A stretch of 64,000 nucleotides of DNA from Nereocystis luetkeana (Eukaryota > Sar > Phaeophyceae > Laminariales > Laminariaceae): positions 5,759,661 to 5,823,660 of the forward strand of contig JARUPZ010000030.1 in NCBI GenBank assembly GCA_031213475.1, given 5' to 3'. Below are positions 44,901-56,236 of the stretch, piece after piece. The notes beneath the pieces were generated by a model, which did no database searches, had not been told where the DNA came from, and saw only the letters and a list, made by a program, of their open reading frames with translations. Position numbers and translations under genes: made by a program. Position 1 is the stretch's first letter. Each line of letters opens with the position of its first letter.

Positions 44901-47900
44901 AATGTCTGCCTGGTCGGTGAAAACCCGACATGCTCCGTTCCGGCATTGTAGGGATGCGAGGGTCTATGGTCATACGACTACGGCCGTGCATGAGATCGAG
45001 TACATAGAACTACATACTTGGATGACAACCCCTGAGCGTGCTCGGTCGGTGCATCCCTGGCCTCTCAGAGCTCCCACTTCCAAACCGCCTCCTTTCATTA
45101 CTTGCCGGACCTTTCCATCAGTTCTTTGTTTTCTCGGTCCTTCCTTCCTTTTTTCTTCTTTCGTTTCGTGTGCGTGCGTGTTCTCCGAGCACGGCATCGC
45201 GGGAGGACCCGGCACCGTCGCGGCTGCCAGCGGCTGCTGGCGGGTAGAGGGGGGGTTGCAAGGAGCGCGGTCGCCGCTTTCGTGTCTAGGCGTCGCGTGT
45301 GCCTCGAGACACGAGGGATGCATGAACGGGCTTTGTCTGGCTTCGATTTATGATTGTTGATAGAGTATGTACGAGTTTATAAAGTTCGTTCGGGAGGGCA
45401 AGATAATATTCAAGCGGTGCTTATTTTTGCGACCACGCTAAAGTTGAAAGAGGGAGGTGTGCAGCTTGAACACCAACGTTATCGATCTGGCGAACGACGG
45501 CCACGGTGAGCACCGGGCTTCACGCGGGGCGGGCGACGGGGCTGATTGTGGCAGAGAGTGATAAAAGCTTTACCCGGACCGAATCGGTAGCGAGGTGGTC
45601 GCGAGAGGGGCGGGCGGCGTACGAGGCTGAGAGAGAAGCTCTTCTGTGCGGTTTTTTTATTTTCTTCTTTTCGACCGGGTGTAAGGTGTTCCAATCAGGC
45701 AGAAAAATATTACACGAGAGGGGACGGGGATTTTTTCCCCTTTCCGAGTTTTCGGTTTCATTTTCATTGTTTTTGCTGCTGTGCCGTGATGTGCTTTCGC
45801 TTTCTTCGTACATACAGTACAGACATGAGAGCATATCGAAAGAAGAAAATAAGTACAGACAGTAGTACCCTACCTGGGGTGTATGTACGTACGTACGACA
45901 TCCGCGACGCGAAGCGTATATGTGGCATCCTAGCTGACGTCGGAGCTGTTTTCCCCTGAAGCATGGCGGCGGGACTCTTGGCATTATCAAGTCGCCGGTT
46001 TGCAATTACGATCCTTGAAAACACTAAACTCAATCGTGGACCTCTGTTCGCTTCGCATAATTTGATGTACTTTTTTCCTTCCTGAGCGAAGCGCCTTGTA
46101 TTTCCTGTCGCGTACGCCCCTCCCCCCCCCCCAACTTTCCTTAGGACGGGGATAATAGTAGCACAATCATTATGTAATATATTGAAACAACATTATGAGT
46201 GCTCAACTGTTGGAATTGTCTCTATTGGGAGTAGGAACGCTGGTCCGTCTCGAAAGGGATGCTTGGTCAGTGGTCAAGTGACTTACGTCAAGCGCCCCCC
46301 CCCTCCGGTAAAATTCCACCTGCCCCCTTCAGGCCAAGCCCACTCCAGCGATCTCAGCATCTTGGACCTTCGTATGCGAGTCGAAGGAGGCTTGCGAGCG
46401 AGGCTTCGGCTCTGACGTATTTTCGGAGCGAGCGGACGCCGGAATCGAGGTCTACCCACCGGGATCCCCAGCCGCCGCCTCTGCCGAAGCAGCAGCTGCC
46501 AGTGCCGCTGATCAGGTGTATTACACTGCCCAAGGTGTAGCCGCGGCCAGCGGCGAGAACAAGGGCATGGAAGCGATGCGTCAGCGTGTTTCGAGCGGAA
46601 TCAGCGGTGTACTTGCGTACGAGGGTACCGCGTTACAGGCCAAGGCGCGGGCTGTGCTACCCCCCGAGGGCGGCGAGGGAACTATCGCCCAGAGAGCGGC
46701 GAAGATAGCCGCCGCGGGGGGGTTTTCCGAGGAAGAGGGCTTGGCCCGCGCGCTGTTGAGGTACATATTTCATAACGTGATATTAATGGCATGCCTTGAC
46801 CGTCTCGGCGTGTTTTGTTGTTGTTACAGTAGGTCTATGAGGAGGATTCTTGAATACGTCGAGGTTGGTTTTCCGCGAGAAGGGAGAGACCGAAGAACGC
46901 TGAATCTCTCCCCTCGGTCTTGCAGACCAACGTCGTGGCTAGCGCCAACCCTAAATCACTGTCATCAGCCTATTTGCCGCGTCACGAGAAAAACATTGCA
47001 GCGATACCATCACCGACTTGGCCCGAACATCCGATCTCGTCCCTTCCAGCTGGTTCAGGAAGGAATTTTTCAAGTGGACGAATAAGCCCCCCTGTTCTGC
47101 CTGCGGCGCTCGTGGTGCTTCTTTGGAAAGCAAGGGCGTCCAAGGGCCTAATCCTGAGGAAGCCGCGGCCAAGGCGTCCAGGGTGGAAGTGTACCAGTGT
47201 AAGGACTGCGGGGCGCAGACGCGCTTCCCCCGCTACAACGACGCGGGGAAGCTGCTCGAGACGCGGAACGTGAGCGAGAGCTGCTGTGCATTTATTTGTG
47301 TTTGGGTGGCTTCTGGGTTGCTGTACATGGGAGTGTTGTGATGGGAGATCGACCGCGCACGACGAGCCCGTCAATTGAGTCCAGGCTGCTTGGGGAGGAG
47401 GACCGGCGCCGCTCTGCCTTGTTGCCATTGAAACGTTTAGTGACCGCCTTGTTTACGGTGCCACACCGGTATCATTAACATGTATCCTTTTGAAACCCTG
47501 GACTATGGACACAGGGACGATGCGGCGAGTTTGCGAACTGCTTCACTCTCATATGTCGAGCGGTTGGCTTGGAGGCGAGGCACGTCCTGGATTGGACGGA
47601 TCATGTATGGACCGAGGTCAGTTGTTGTTGCTTCCTTCGCATGATTTCCGCCCAAGTTTTGCGGACGTCCGGCGCATCGAATGAGGTATTCAAAGCTCCG
47701 CTAAGCGGCCGAACTCCTTGCACCTTTGTCGTATTCGGACGTGCCAGGTGGTTTCGGTTGTGGTCGCTGTCGTCGCCAACCTCGATTTTTCGCCAGTCGC
47801 AGTGTGGGAGATAAACAGTGTCAAGAAGCACAACGGTTACACCGTATGCGACACAGCGCGCTCGCTTGTTCAAAGCCAGCAGTCGCAAAACGTTATCGGT

Positions 47901-50900
47901 GGTTCACGAGAACAGACCCATGTGGCCCACCTTAAATGCCCTGTCGCAAGTATGTACCAGGGTTGGGTCGCCTTTGGGTTATCATCCGCTAATGAATGTC
48001 AACTTCGCGTCGTGCCGCTTCGTCCCAGATCTGGATTCCGGCTAAGAATAGGTGGGTGCATGCCGACCCTTGTGAAAACAAGCTGGGCAAGCCACTCATG
48101 TACGAGCAAGGTTGGAACAAGCGACTGTCCTACGTGATTGCCTTCGACAGGAACGGCGGTGTCGACGTCACCCGCAGGTAAAGGGCGCATTGCCGCAGCT
48201 CACGAAACACCGAAGCAAGCTCGATATCTACTTTGGAGGGCCTCTCTGTGACATCCGAGGTCACAGCAGTGCCCCATGTAGCCCGGAGAAAATGGCGTGC
48301 ACCAGCGGCAGGTTGTGTCACGTTTAGGCTGACCGCAACCGTGACGACGGGATGGCTTTCGGTTCCCAAAATTGCAATCACATACGAGGCAGTGCCAGGG
48401 AGTTTTGTTCACCAACACGCGTCCGCGCATCAACCCGTCCAAGCCTTCGCGCTCACATCTGAGCTTGCATCCTCTGCTTCGAAAGGCGAATAAGTCCTTG
48501 TAACGCGTGCCATACTCTCTTTTGTGGTGCTCTTGGGCCCGCCCTGGAAAAACTTCCACATCGAGCATTGCAGCCCCTCCTTGAACTTTCGACCCTACTT
48601 GCTGTCCGCGAAATATGTCGATAATGGGCAGGTACACGCGTAGATGGGTGGAGGTGTTGTCACGTCGAAACGGGGTGCCCGAAAAGTGGCTGGCAGGCAT
48701 CCTTGAGACCGGCCTGGTGGCCAAGACAGCGTTGATTGCCACCAGGCTTGCAGAGGAACAAGGGGAGCTGAAGGGGTACGAGTCAATGGCCGTTTCTCCG
48801 AACGGCCTGGACGACGAAGAAAAGGTGCGTTACCTTTTCACGAGTCCGTGGAACACTAATTCAGCCTGTTATCGACGTGTTCGTGTGGCTGTACAACGCA
48901 CAGCGTCCTTCCGTTCGGTTCGGTGCGGTTCGGTGCTGTTTCTCGTCTCTTACCGGTCCCATACTTCTGGTTCGCACGTTCTAACGGCAGGAGGCTCGAC
49001 AATCGGGAGACGCCGCGTGGGTAGCCTCTCGCGGAGAAGGAGGGGGAGGGTCAACATCTACCCGAAGCGGCAAGAGGACCCAATCCAAGTCAGTGGCTTC
49101 TCCGCTTATCGGTGTGCCCTTGGGCGTATTGCAACCCGGAGTTGGCCTAGCTCTGTGCGTCGCAGCCGTTGAAGAGCGTAACGGAGACGCGTCTGTTCTG
49201 GTTGGGGGTGCAACGGTGTGCGGGTTGTCGGGCGGAGGCCGCGGGGTTCTATGCGCCGCTGCTGTTTCCGCGACCGCGGGTGTTTTGGTCGACGCACGAA
49301 CATTTCCCCTCTGTGTCGAGACCGATTGTGCTGCGATTGTGGCATGGGTATCAGGTTTATCCGACGGTGTCGTCGTCGTCATCGCTGCCGGTGGCGGGTC
49401 CAACGCTGCCGCCAGCCTTGGCGCCGGCCTAGAACAAGAAATGGCCAAGCTTGTCTATGACGGTGGATCGTACGCCAAAGGAAGCGAAACTGGGGGAGGT
49501 GGCAAATCCACGAAGTTCGCCCTTATAGGCTGGAAAGGGGCCGGTTTACCGAAATGGGCTCGCCGCCAGGACCAGGGCTCAGGGGAGGGCAGGCGCTTCG
49601 CCTTGTACGCGGACCTGCTGTTCATTCCGCCTTCCACGTCTTCAAACCGCGCCCCCGAGCCGCGGCAGGTCGAACTGAAGGGCAAGATGTGCCTGTCTCC
49701 GCTAAGATCTTACCACGGACAGGCGACGGCATCGCCGAAAGAAGCTCCACCCCTTGGTGGAGACGAAGGCGTTGTTTTGCCCGTCCGTGGAATATGCTAC
49801 TGCGCGGGCGAACCGACGGTGTCGGTCGGTCCGGTTGTTGATCTCATTGACTGCGCAGGCTGGACAACGGTGTTGCAAGCCACCGCTGATGCGACCGTGT
49901 CGGACACTGAGGGCAACAAGCCCTCACCCACGTCCGCGTGGGTGGTGACGATCGCTCACCCAGCGGCGGGCGGGTGGCACGATGACACCGTAGCGTTCGA
50001 CGATGGCGCTGTTGGGTGAGCGTTATTTTGTGCTGGGCACTGCTGCTCGGTTGTTATTTACGGTATATCGCACGGTCGCACGGCTGTTTGTTCACGCTAG
50101 TTGGTTCGCGTTGGCGCTTGTCGCGGCGAGGAATTACGCGGCCGGAACGGCGAACGTGGCCGTGTGGGACCAAGTCGGCCGAGTATTGAGGTGCCGGTTA
50201 TCGCTTTTGTCTTGTTTTTTTCTTCGTGTCTTACGGCTCGTCCGATGCTTGCTCGTAAGCGTTTTGGTGTCGCAACACGCTTCCAGGTGAATCTTCAGTA
50301 ATTTATCGACCCCGTCCCTCCGATATGTTTTTTTGTCGACCTTTTCCCGCGTCAGGTGTCCGTCTTTTGTCATGGGTGGCGCGGCCCTTGTTATGCCGGG
50401 CGGCACCGCGCCTTTACCAGTTGGTCGCGTTCGGGAAATCGTTGGGTGGGGCGGAGACAGCTTCAATGGTATGCAAGTGGTGTACGATGTAGATGGAGAC
50501 ATCATACGGGCACCGAAGCGGATGGGTGACCACGGCTTTTACCGGCAGTCAAGCATTGTGCTCGACGTTGAGGGCGGAGAGGTGGGATAGTGGCTGAAGG
50601 CAGCCGACGGTTGCGTTGCGCTATGGACCAACGAATGTGTTGGTTGCAGTCTCTTGTAGAGCATCGCGCAGTGACACCTGCAGACTATTCGGTACTGACG
50701 CAGAAGGTAACGGGGTGTGATTGTTTACGTCTGTCGCTGTTGGTGATGTGCTTGTTTTGGCCGGTGCACAGTGACGAACGCGCGTTGGTATGCTTGGCGG
50801 GGCTGCTGGCTGACCTGGGTTTCTTCGTTCTCCCTATAACCCACACCTCGTACAGGCGTCAAGTAACGCCCTTCCATGCTTCCTCGCCTCTGTTTCACAG

Positions 50901-51656
50901 GTTCTGACGGAGGTATCGGTGAAGTGCGGGGATATCGTGGACAGTCTCCGCGTTCGAACGAGCAAAGGCCGGGAAAAGAAGTGGGGAGGAGATGGCGGCC
51001 ATGTTGAGAAAACATGGCGCATACCAGAGGGAAGCTCGTTCTTGGGCTTTCATGGGGGCATGGGGGGGCACATTCACAGCCTTGGGGTGATTGTGGCAGA
51101 GGAAAGTAGCCCCAAATGCGAGGATAATGATGCGCTGCGGCACGCGGTGCAGGCAAGGGCAGGTGGCCTTGTTTTGTCATCGGTCGTGAAGACTAGCCTT
51201 TACAACGGCGATCCGGTTTCAAGGGCCTGCGCCCAACTGCTAGCGTTCAATGACGCACCAGCGGCCGGCGGAGGAGACGAAGGGGGGACGGGCGGAGACT
51301 GTTCTGTCATCGTCCCGTCTGACCCAAAAACTGTACCTGGCATTGCCAAGGAAGTCGTTGTGGCGCTCGAAACCATCCTCAAGTATGCCGACAACATCCT
51401 CGCGTCTCCGCTAGACCCCAAATTTTCTCGCATCCGCGTCGCGAACGGGTTCTTCCACCGTAAAATCGGTGGGCTTCCCGGGGGTGGTGGCGTCATGCGC
51501 GCGGTGGGCTTTGAGCTTGCAGACGAGGGAGGACGGATGCACTACATCTTCCGGAGGGACGGAATCAGAGGGCTTCGGCGCGCACGGCAGACGCTGGCCG
51601 ATATAGTGGCAGCTGTGAAAGCATCGGGTGCCCAAAGGATTGGTGTCTACCATTGA
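41935..51656 (+). CDS. Multidomain peptide:N-glycanase (thioredoxin-PNGase-ILEI-jacalin-PUB)
   Basis: Thirteen exons join in phase with no stop: 41935-42102, 42353-42510, 43226-43367, 43673-43944, 44232-44394, 46333-46760, 47002-47269, 47515-47616, 48029-48177, 48632-48824, 48991-50015, 50356-50581 and 50901-51656; 4050 nt, 1349 residues. Order: thioredoxin fold with CGPC (1-106); an unassigned, possibly ubiquitin-like segment; a Cys-rich stretch (CKACAENC); an Ala-rich helical stretch; the transglutaminase-like PNGase core with zinc pairs CSAC/CKDC (about 475-513) and triad Cys536 (GRCGEFAN), His563 (DHVWTE) and Asp580 (HADPCE); an ILEI/FAM3-like domain (about 765-850); a jacalin-like lectin domain (about 1048-1170); and a C-terminal PUB domain (about 1250-1330, [13 protein letters not shown]). 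Triad spacing, 27 and 17, equals mouse PNGase C309/H336/D353. PNGase removes N-glycans from misfolded glycoproteins during ERAD in the cytosol. Intron 5 contains two dispersed repeats. Confidence 0.9.
44580..45010 (-). repeat. Dispersed repeat R2, copy 2
   Basis: Reverse-complement relative of 17640-17945, lying in glycanase intron 5 (44395-46332). The shared landmark is the GATGCGAGGGTCTATGGTCA motif near 44952, and a short additional end segment (TACGACTGCGGCCATGCATG) is present near 44587. Confidence 0.65.
45150..45920 (-). repeat. Dispersed repeat R1, copy 1
   Basis: Uninterrupted copy of the repeat seen split at 33560-35970, in reverse orientation, within glycanase intron 5. It preserves the empty site (GGGCGGGCGG-type sequence next to AGAGG) that was hit in the other copy. 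No coding capacity or terminal repeats were recognised. Confidence 0.65.
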
Positions 51657-53164
51657 AAGGCATCACACGACATGTATATGAGGCCGGTGGGGGTGTGGGC
51701 GCAAAGCGCAGCGGTCAAGTTGGAGTGAGGTCGCAGCGTATCACCTGTGCAGATGTTGATGGCATAACCACCCCCGTTTCCCATTGCTTCTTTTTATCTC
51801 TCAATTGGTAGTTACAGGTAAGTGCCGTCTGATTTTCCAACTGTTCACGCCGGCACGTTGCTCAGAAGGGAGTATCGAAATAATGTAGGACGCCACTTAC
51901 CACGGAAGAAAGTTTGCGCATGGGTTTAGCTCAAAGGTATTTCGTGCTGTGGATCGTTCAAAGCTGCGGTATAAAGCTGCGGCAGCGTTTTTTCGTCGTG
52001 GTTACCTTCCTATATCCTGTTAATTGCTACTGTGACTACTGTCGGACCGACCTATATGGCCCTGTTCGCCGCGAACCGACGAGGGAAAAAATTGCTGAAC
52101 CCTTGTTGCGATAAAAACGCAAGGCACGTAACGGGGAGGGAGGAGAAGGACCCTGGACCTTAGTCATGACTAGGAGGGAGCAGTAGTAAGAAGGGCGAAG
52201 AGAATGAACACGATGGCAAAAATGTAAACATTGATGTTTATCTGGATAGCGACACGAGCTTGCTCGTGAAGTTGGGACGCTACAGTCTCGCGAGATTGTC
52301 GAATGGGCTGGTGAAGTCGAGGGTCTCGTCCACTATAGCGCACGTCTTGGCACCTCGGACTCTTGTTAGGTTTGTTTTTTGGTTGAAACGCTATGATCCC
52401 GGCGGTCGAGGGTTTCTGAGTAACGTTCTTTCTCGGAAATCGCGTCACGGCAATACATTTAAGGCTTTGTTCCAAGAGGCATGGAACAAGTTCACACTAC
52501 ATTGTGAAGGGAGCATGAATACCATGTGCCGTCTCGAGGATCGATATTTTACTGTACAGCGTGCCAGCTGCATGATGCGCCTCCGTGTTTCTGGATCTGC
52601 GGGGAACACTAACCCTGACCACCACAGGCAATGCGAACGTTTAATTGCGCGCTAATTGAGATCAACCCGAGCCCCCGTCCTCAAGAATACACCAGAATTA
52701 CTATTACTACCAAATGAACCAATGGCAACAAGGCAACGTGTTCGGAAACAAGAGGTGAACCACTCGATCGATTAAATCACACCACTCACGATCACTCACT
52801 CACTCCACAAATATGTCGTCACTACTACGTAATACTCGTAAAAGATCGTCACTACTACTACGCGCTACTCGTAGAAGCCAGCAGACATAACCCGGATGAA
52901 CCCATAGTCGACGCTCTTTTTCCCATCAGCGTCTGACGCGTGAACCATGTGAGAGTCAAACGGGTGTAGAATGGGAGAATATCTTGGGGACGGCGGTCTA
53001 GAATGGGAGAATATCTTGGGGGCAGTCGACCTGCAGAGTGCTACTGTAGGTTAGCAGTTCCTATACGTTGTACAGCGTGGTATAGGGTATCTCTCACAAA
53101 GCTTCGAGAAGGTCAAGCCATCCGGACCTGAGACTTCGTAAGATCGAAAGCCAACTACACGGCG
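51657..53164. other. Intergenic stretch downstream of the glycanase gene
   Basis: No gene was recognised. About 52075-52240 resembles the body of the SINE-like repeat at 30412-30770 (GACGAGGG, then GATAAAAACGCAAGGCACGTA, then GAAGGGCGAAGAGAATGAA). A 31-bp unit containing AGAATGGGAGAATATCTTGG is repeated twice near 52968-53025. A 131-codon frame at 52260-52655 has no recognisable domain. Confidence 0.35.
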
Positions 53165-54760
53165 ACCTTTCACGGAACACCCATGTATAGGGTCTGTTTT
53201 GTGCACCATAAGTCGGACGCCGGGGGGTCTTTCAGGCTTCCTCTCGGGTTCTAACGGAGACGACACCCCTTCCAAGGTGCTAGTCGCTCGGTCTGGCAGA
53301 GGTAGCGAAGCCCACAAGGGCACGCTCAGTGATCTGTGTAGATCGGGGGATATCCAGCAGAACTTCACAACCCCAGGCAGTCCCAGAGCTATGTGGGACT
53401 GATCAAGACGGCCGCATTGGCGGGGTAGATTCAGGCTCATAACTTTTCCCCAAAGTGCAAACATCGCCTACAGCGTCATTTTTGGCAACAGCATCTCCAT
53501 GGGCGTTTGACAATTGGAATCGAACAGAGACCACGGCCAAGCCAGAGAACAACTTGGCATATGAGATGCGGCATACACAAAACCCCCTCGGCGGTGTTGG
53601 TACCCTTCGCCAACCTACTTGTGTGGGCGAGAGATCAAAAGCGTTTTAACTTCGGGCACGCACCCAACTACCTCCAAGACGCCGTAGTAATGCTGGTTAA
53701 GCACCGTTGTGTGGTCGTTCCGAGGAACGTTCTCTGAAAAAGCGCGTCTCCCGCGCCACGCGTATAAGCACAGCAACCTGGATATGAGACAGAGGGGGGG
53801 GGGTCCGTCGCGGATAACACGAGCACGTGCGCGCCCAGTCAAGGTGGTGGGTGGGTGATAGATAAACTGGCTCAACCGCTTGACCTCGAAGTTATGTAGG
53901 GTTTCGACCTACGGTGTAGACGCAGTCTAGCATGAGCACCAGCAGACGGCAACCGTCGCCGGCCAGGCCGACGACAGGATGGTCAGGACGATCGGCTCGT
54001 TCGAAGGGGGAGCGGTGGACGTCCCCGTCCCCCCCCCAATAAAGAGGGCTGACTCTTGAGCCAGCAACCACAAACCCGACGCCAGCGTCAACCGAAGCGC
54101 CTCGTCGTCTGACACCGACCACGGAAAAGGCGAGGGTTCCCCCGTGATTCTGTAAAGGAGGCCATCACACAAGCTTAACCACCATTGAGGACGGTTCCCG
54201 TGACGGTATATAGCCGTACCCGAAATAAAGCCGGCATCTAGGGGGTCTTCGCCTGCTGAGCATAGGTGTGCCATGAGTCCCGATGTCAGGGAGGTGTTGC
54301 TATCTGCCAAGAACAGTTGCATGGCCCATCGTCCTATCGACAAGAACTCAAGGCGTGACTAACAATAGTGGTACCAGGACGCAGCCATGATGACTGCAGG
54401 GCCTGCCGGACATCTCACGGGGAAGTTAGGTGTTTGCGTGCCGTCTGGATACCCTGCCGATGCCCCCCCTGCGGTTTCTTGCGGGTGTCGAGCGTTCTGA
54501 ATTTAAGGCGGCGTGGCACAAGCTCATGCAAGATGAATACTTTGTTCACAAAAAAAAACATTGTAATGTTCGATGCTGCGAGACAGCCTCAAGGCCGGTA
54601 TCAGGCAAGTGGCTCTGACCTACAAGATGGGCAAATATGGCATTCTTATGACAACAAACGCCAAGCTCGTCGCAAAAGATTAGCAGGGTCCCAAACGTGG
54701 GTGGCTATCAAAGGTTCGCACGGACCCCTCTTGCATCGTCAACGATAATCCTGGCGGCTG
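53165..54760 (+). pseudogene. Decayed Ty1/copia retrotransposon polyprotein
   Basis: Frame-broken but readable on the plus strand. The integrase core remnant at about 53220-53400 gives DTPSKVLVARSGRGSEAHKG and SDLCRSGDIQQNFTTPGSP. About 53500-53570 gives NWNRTETTAKPENNLAYEM, the conserved NRT...P...YE segment. About 53655-53735 gives HAPNYLQDAVVMLVKHRCVV followed by VPRNV. About 54480-54700 gives FKAAWHKLMQDEYF, then VSGKWL-TYK-GKYGILMTTNAKLVAK, the start of a copia reverse transcriptase. Frameshifts and stops separate these blocks. Long terminal repeats were not found. It cannot encode a working polyprotein. Confidence 0.7.
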
Positions 54761-55693
54761 TTGAATGAAACTGGTGTGATGCTGGTACGATGCCTTTTGT
54801 GTAAAAGTCGCGCAGGCCCTTTAGGCCACGGAAGCTGCACCCTGATATCTTAGCTTCGCGGTGGTTGTGGTGAGACCGTTTTGCGTCAGTAGGTCACTAC
54901 AATGACTGAAAGGACGGCAGTGGGTCGGCCTCTTGGTGAATACCGTGGTAGAGGATGGATAGAGCAGTGCTTGATAGGCCGGTGTGCTTCAGGCAAGGTT
55001 GCGGACGGAAAGGTGGATTAAAACAAAACCGTGCATGCAGGCGATATTGTCGTTGCTGATACCAGAAATACCTTCAAAAACGTCCGTGCCGCATAAGTAA
55101 AGAAACCCCGAAAAATCTCGGAGAGCTAATGATGTACACACCTGTGTTGCACTGCCCACAATACACAAAAAAAAACCCGACAACAAAGCCAATGGAAGAA
55201 CGTCTGCCGCCGTTTTTTTCCTGAGGACATTTCGTTTTTCTGCTCTAGCTCCGAACGTTTCCATCGAGCCAAAATTTGGCAGACCGGATATGAGCCCCTG
55301 GGTGCACTCCCGTGAGTGTCCCAAAGCGACAGCACTGCGTTCCTCCTTCTCGTTCTACAGCAGAAAAAAAATATTTGGCTACAGGACAAGAAACCGAAAA
55401 TTCAAGCGTCTGGAACCACATTTTCAACCTTCAGCGACAAGGTCCGCCCTGAAGCAGGACACGAAAAAGTGCTGTTACCTTGGGACACTCACGGGAGTGC
55501 GCGAAGGAGCTCATATCCGGCCGGCCAATTTTTGGCTCGATGGAAACGTTCGGAGTTAGGCCAAGTATTATGGGAAATTTTTGAGACGTTATTTCTGGTT
55601 TTTTCAGCGATCTCCGAAGCCCAAAAATCAGAACCATCTATTATGGGACAGGAAATCATCGATATTTTTGATCTCAGTTCCTGGAGGGGGCAA

Positions 55694-55747
55694 AAATCAG
55701 CAAAACCTCTCAGAACTGAGCTCAGTTCTGAGAGGTTTTGCTGATTT
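55694..55747. repeat. Perfect 54-bp palindrome
   Basis: Left arm AATCAGCAAAACCTCTCAG plus AACTGAG is followed directly by its exact complement, with the centre at GAG|CTC (55720/55721) and no spacer. It lies inside element H5. Confidence 0.9.
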
Positions 55748-55897
55748 CTGAGAACTGAGATTTTTCGTATTTTGGGTGCTACATCTCACTACTACTGCCA
55801 GCCCACCTATCTACCTGCGCACCTGCCACCCGTCACCCACCACGCGAAAGCATCAAGCCGACGGCGGGCGGTAACTACGGCGCTTGTGTAAAGAGAG

Positions 55898-56019
55898 ATG
55901 GCTTCTCCTTCACATGGAAGCAATATTAGCGGTGGCAGCAGCAGCTGCAACAGCGGCACCAGCAGTAGCAGAAGCAGCAGCAGCACCGCCAGCAGCAGCA
56001 GCAGCAACAGCAGCACCAC

Positions 56020-56054
<35 letters not shown>

Positions 56055-56236
56055 GCAGCAGCGATGGCGACTCGATGTCGCCGGCGCTAATCCTCCCGTG
56101 TTTGGATGCTGAAACCACGCTCAATCTACTCAACACCCATTGTGCGTACGGGTTGCTTCGGAGTTCAAGCTCGCTCATGACTGAGCGCAGGCCACCTACT
56201 ACCCTCTCGATCCTGCTCTGTCTGATGCTGGGGTGA
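55898..56236 (+). CDS. CAG-repeat open frame inside element H5
   Basis: The 112-codon frame starts MASPSHGSNISGG, passes through a Ser-rich run encoded by a (CAG)n-type microsatellite (55935-56062), and then reads SMSPALILPCLDAETTLNLL to a TGA. The part after the serine run has ordinary amino-acid composition and could be a captured host fragment or a transposon exon. No family was recognised, and it may not be expressed. Confidence 0.3.

Noticed and set aside
46516-47085. Single 189-codon exon continuing past 46760
   Set aside because: A donor at 46761 and an acceptor before 47002 are needed to reach the zinc-binding CSAC frame; the continuation loses all PNGase similarity.
53892-54343. 138-codon minus-strand frame resembling a gene
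   Set aside because: It is opposite to the decayed copia element, between its integrase and reverse transcriptase remnants, and matches nothing.
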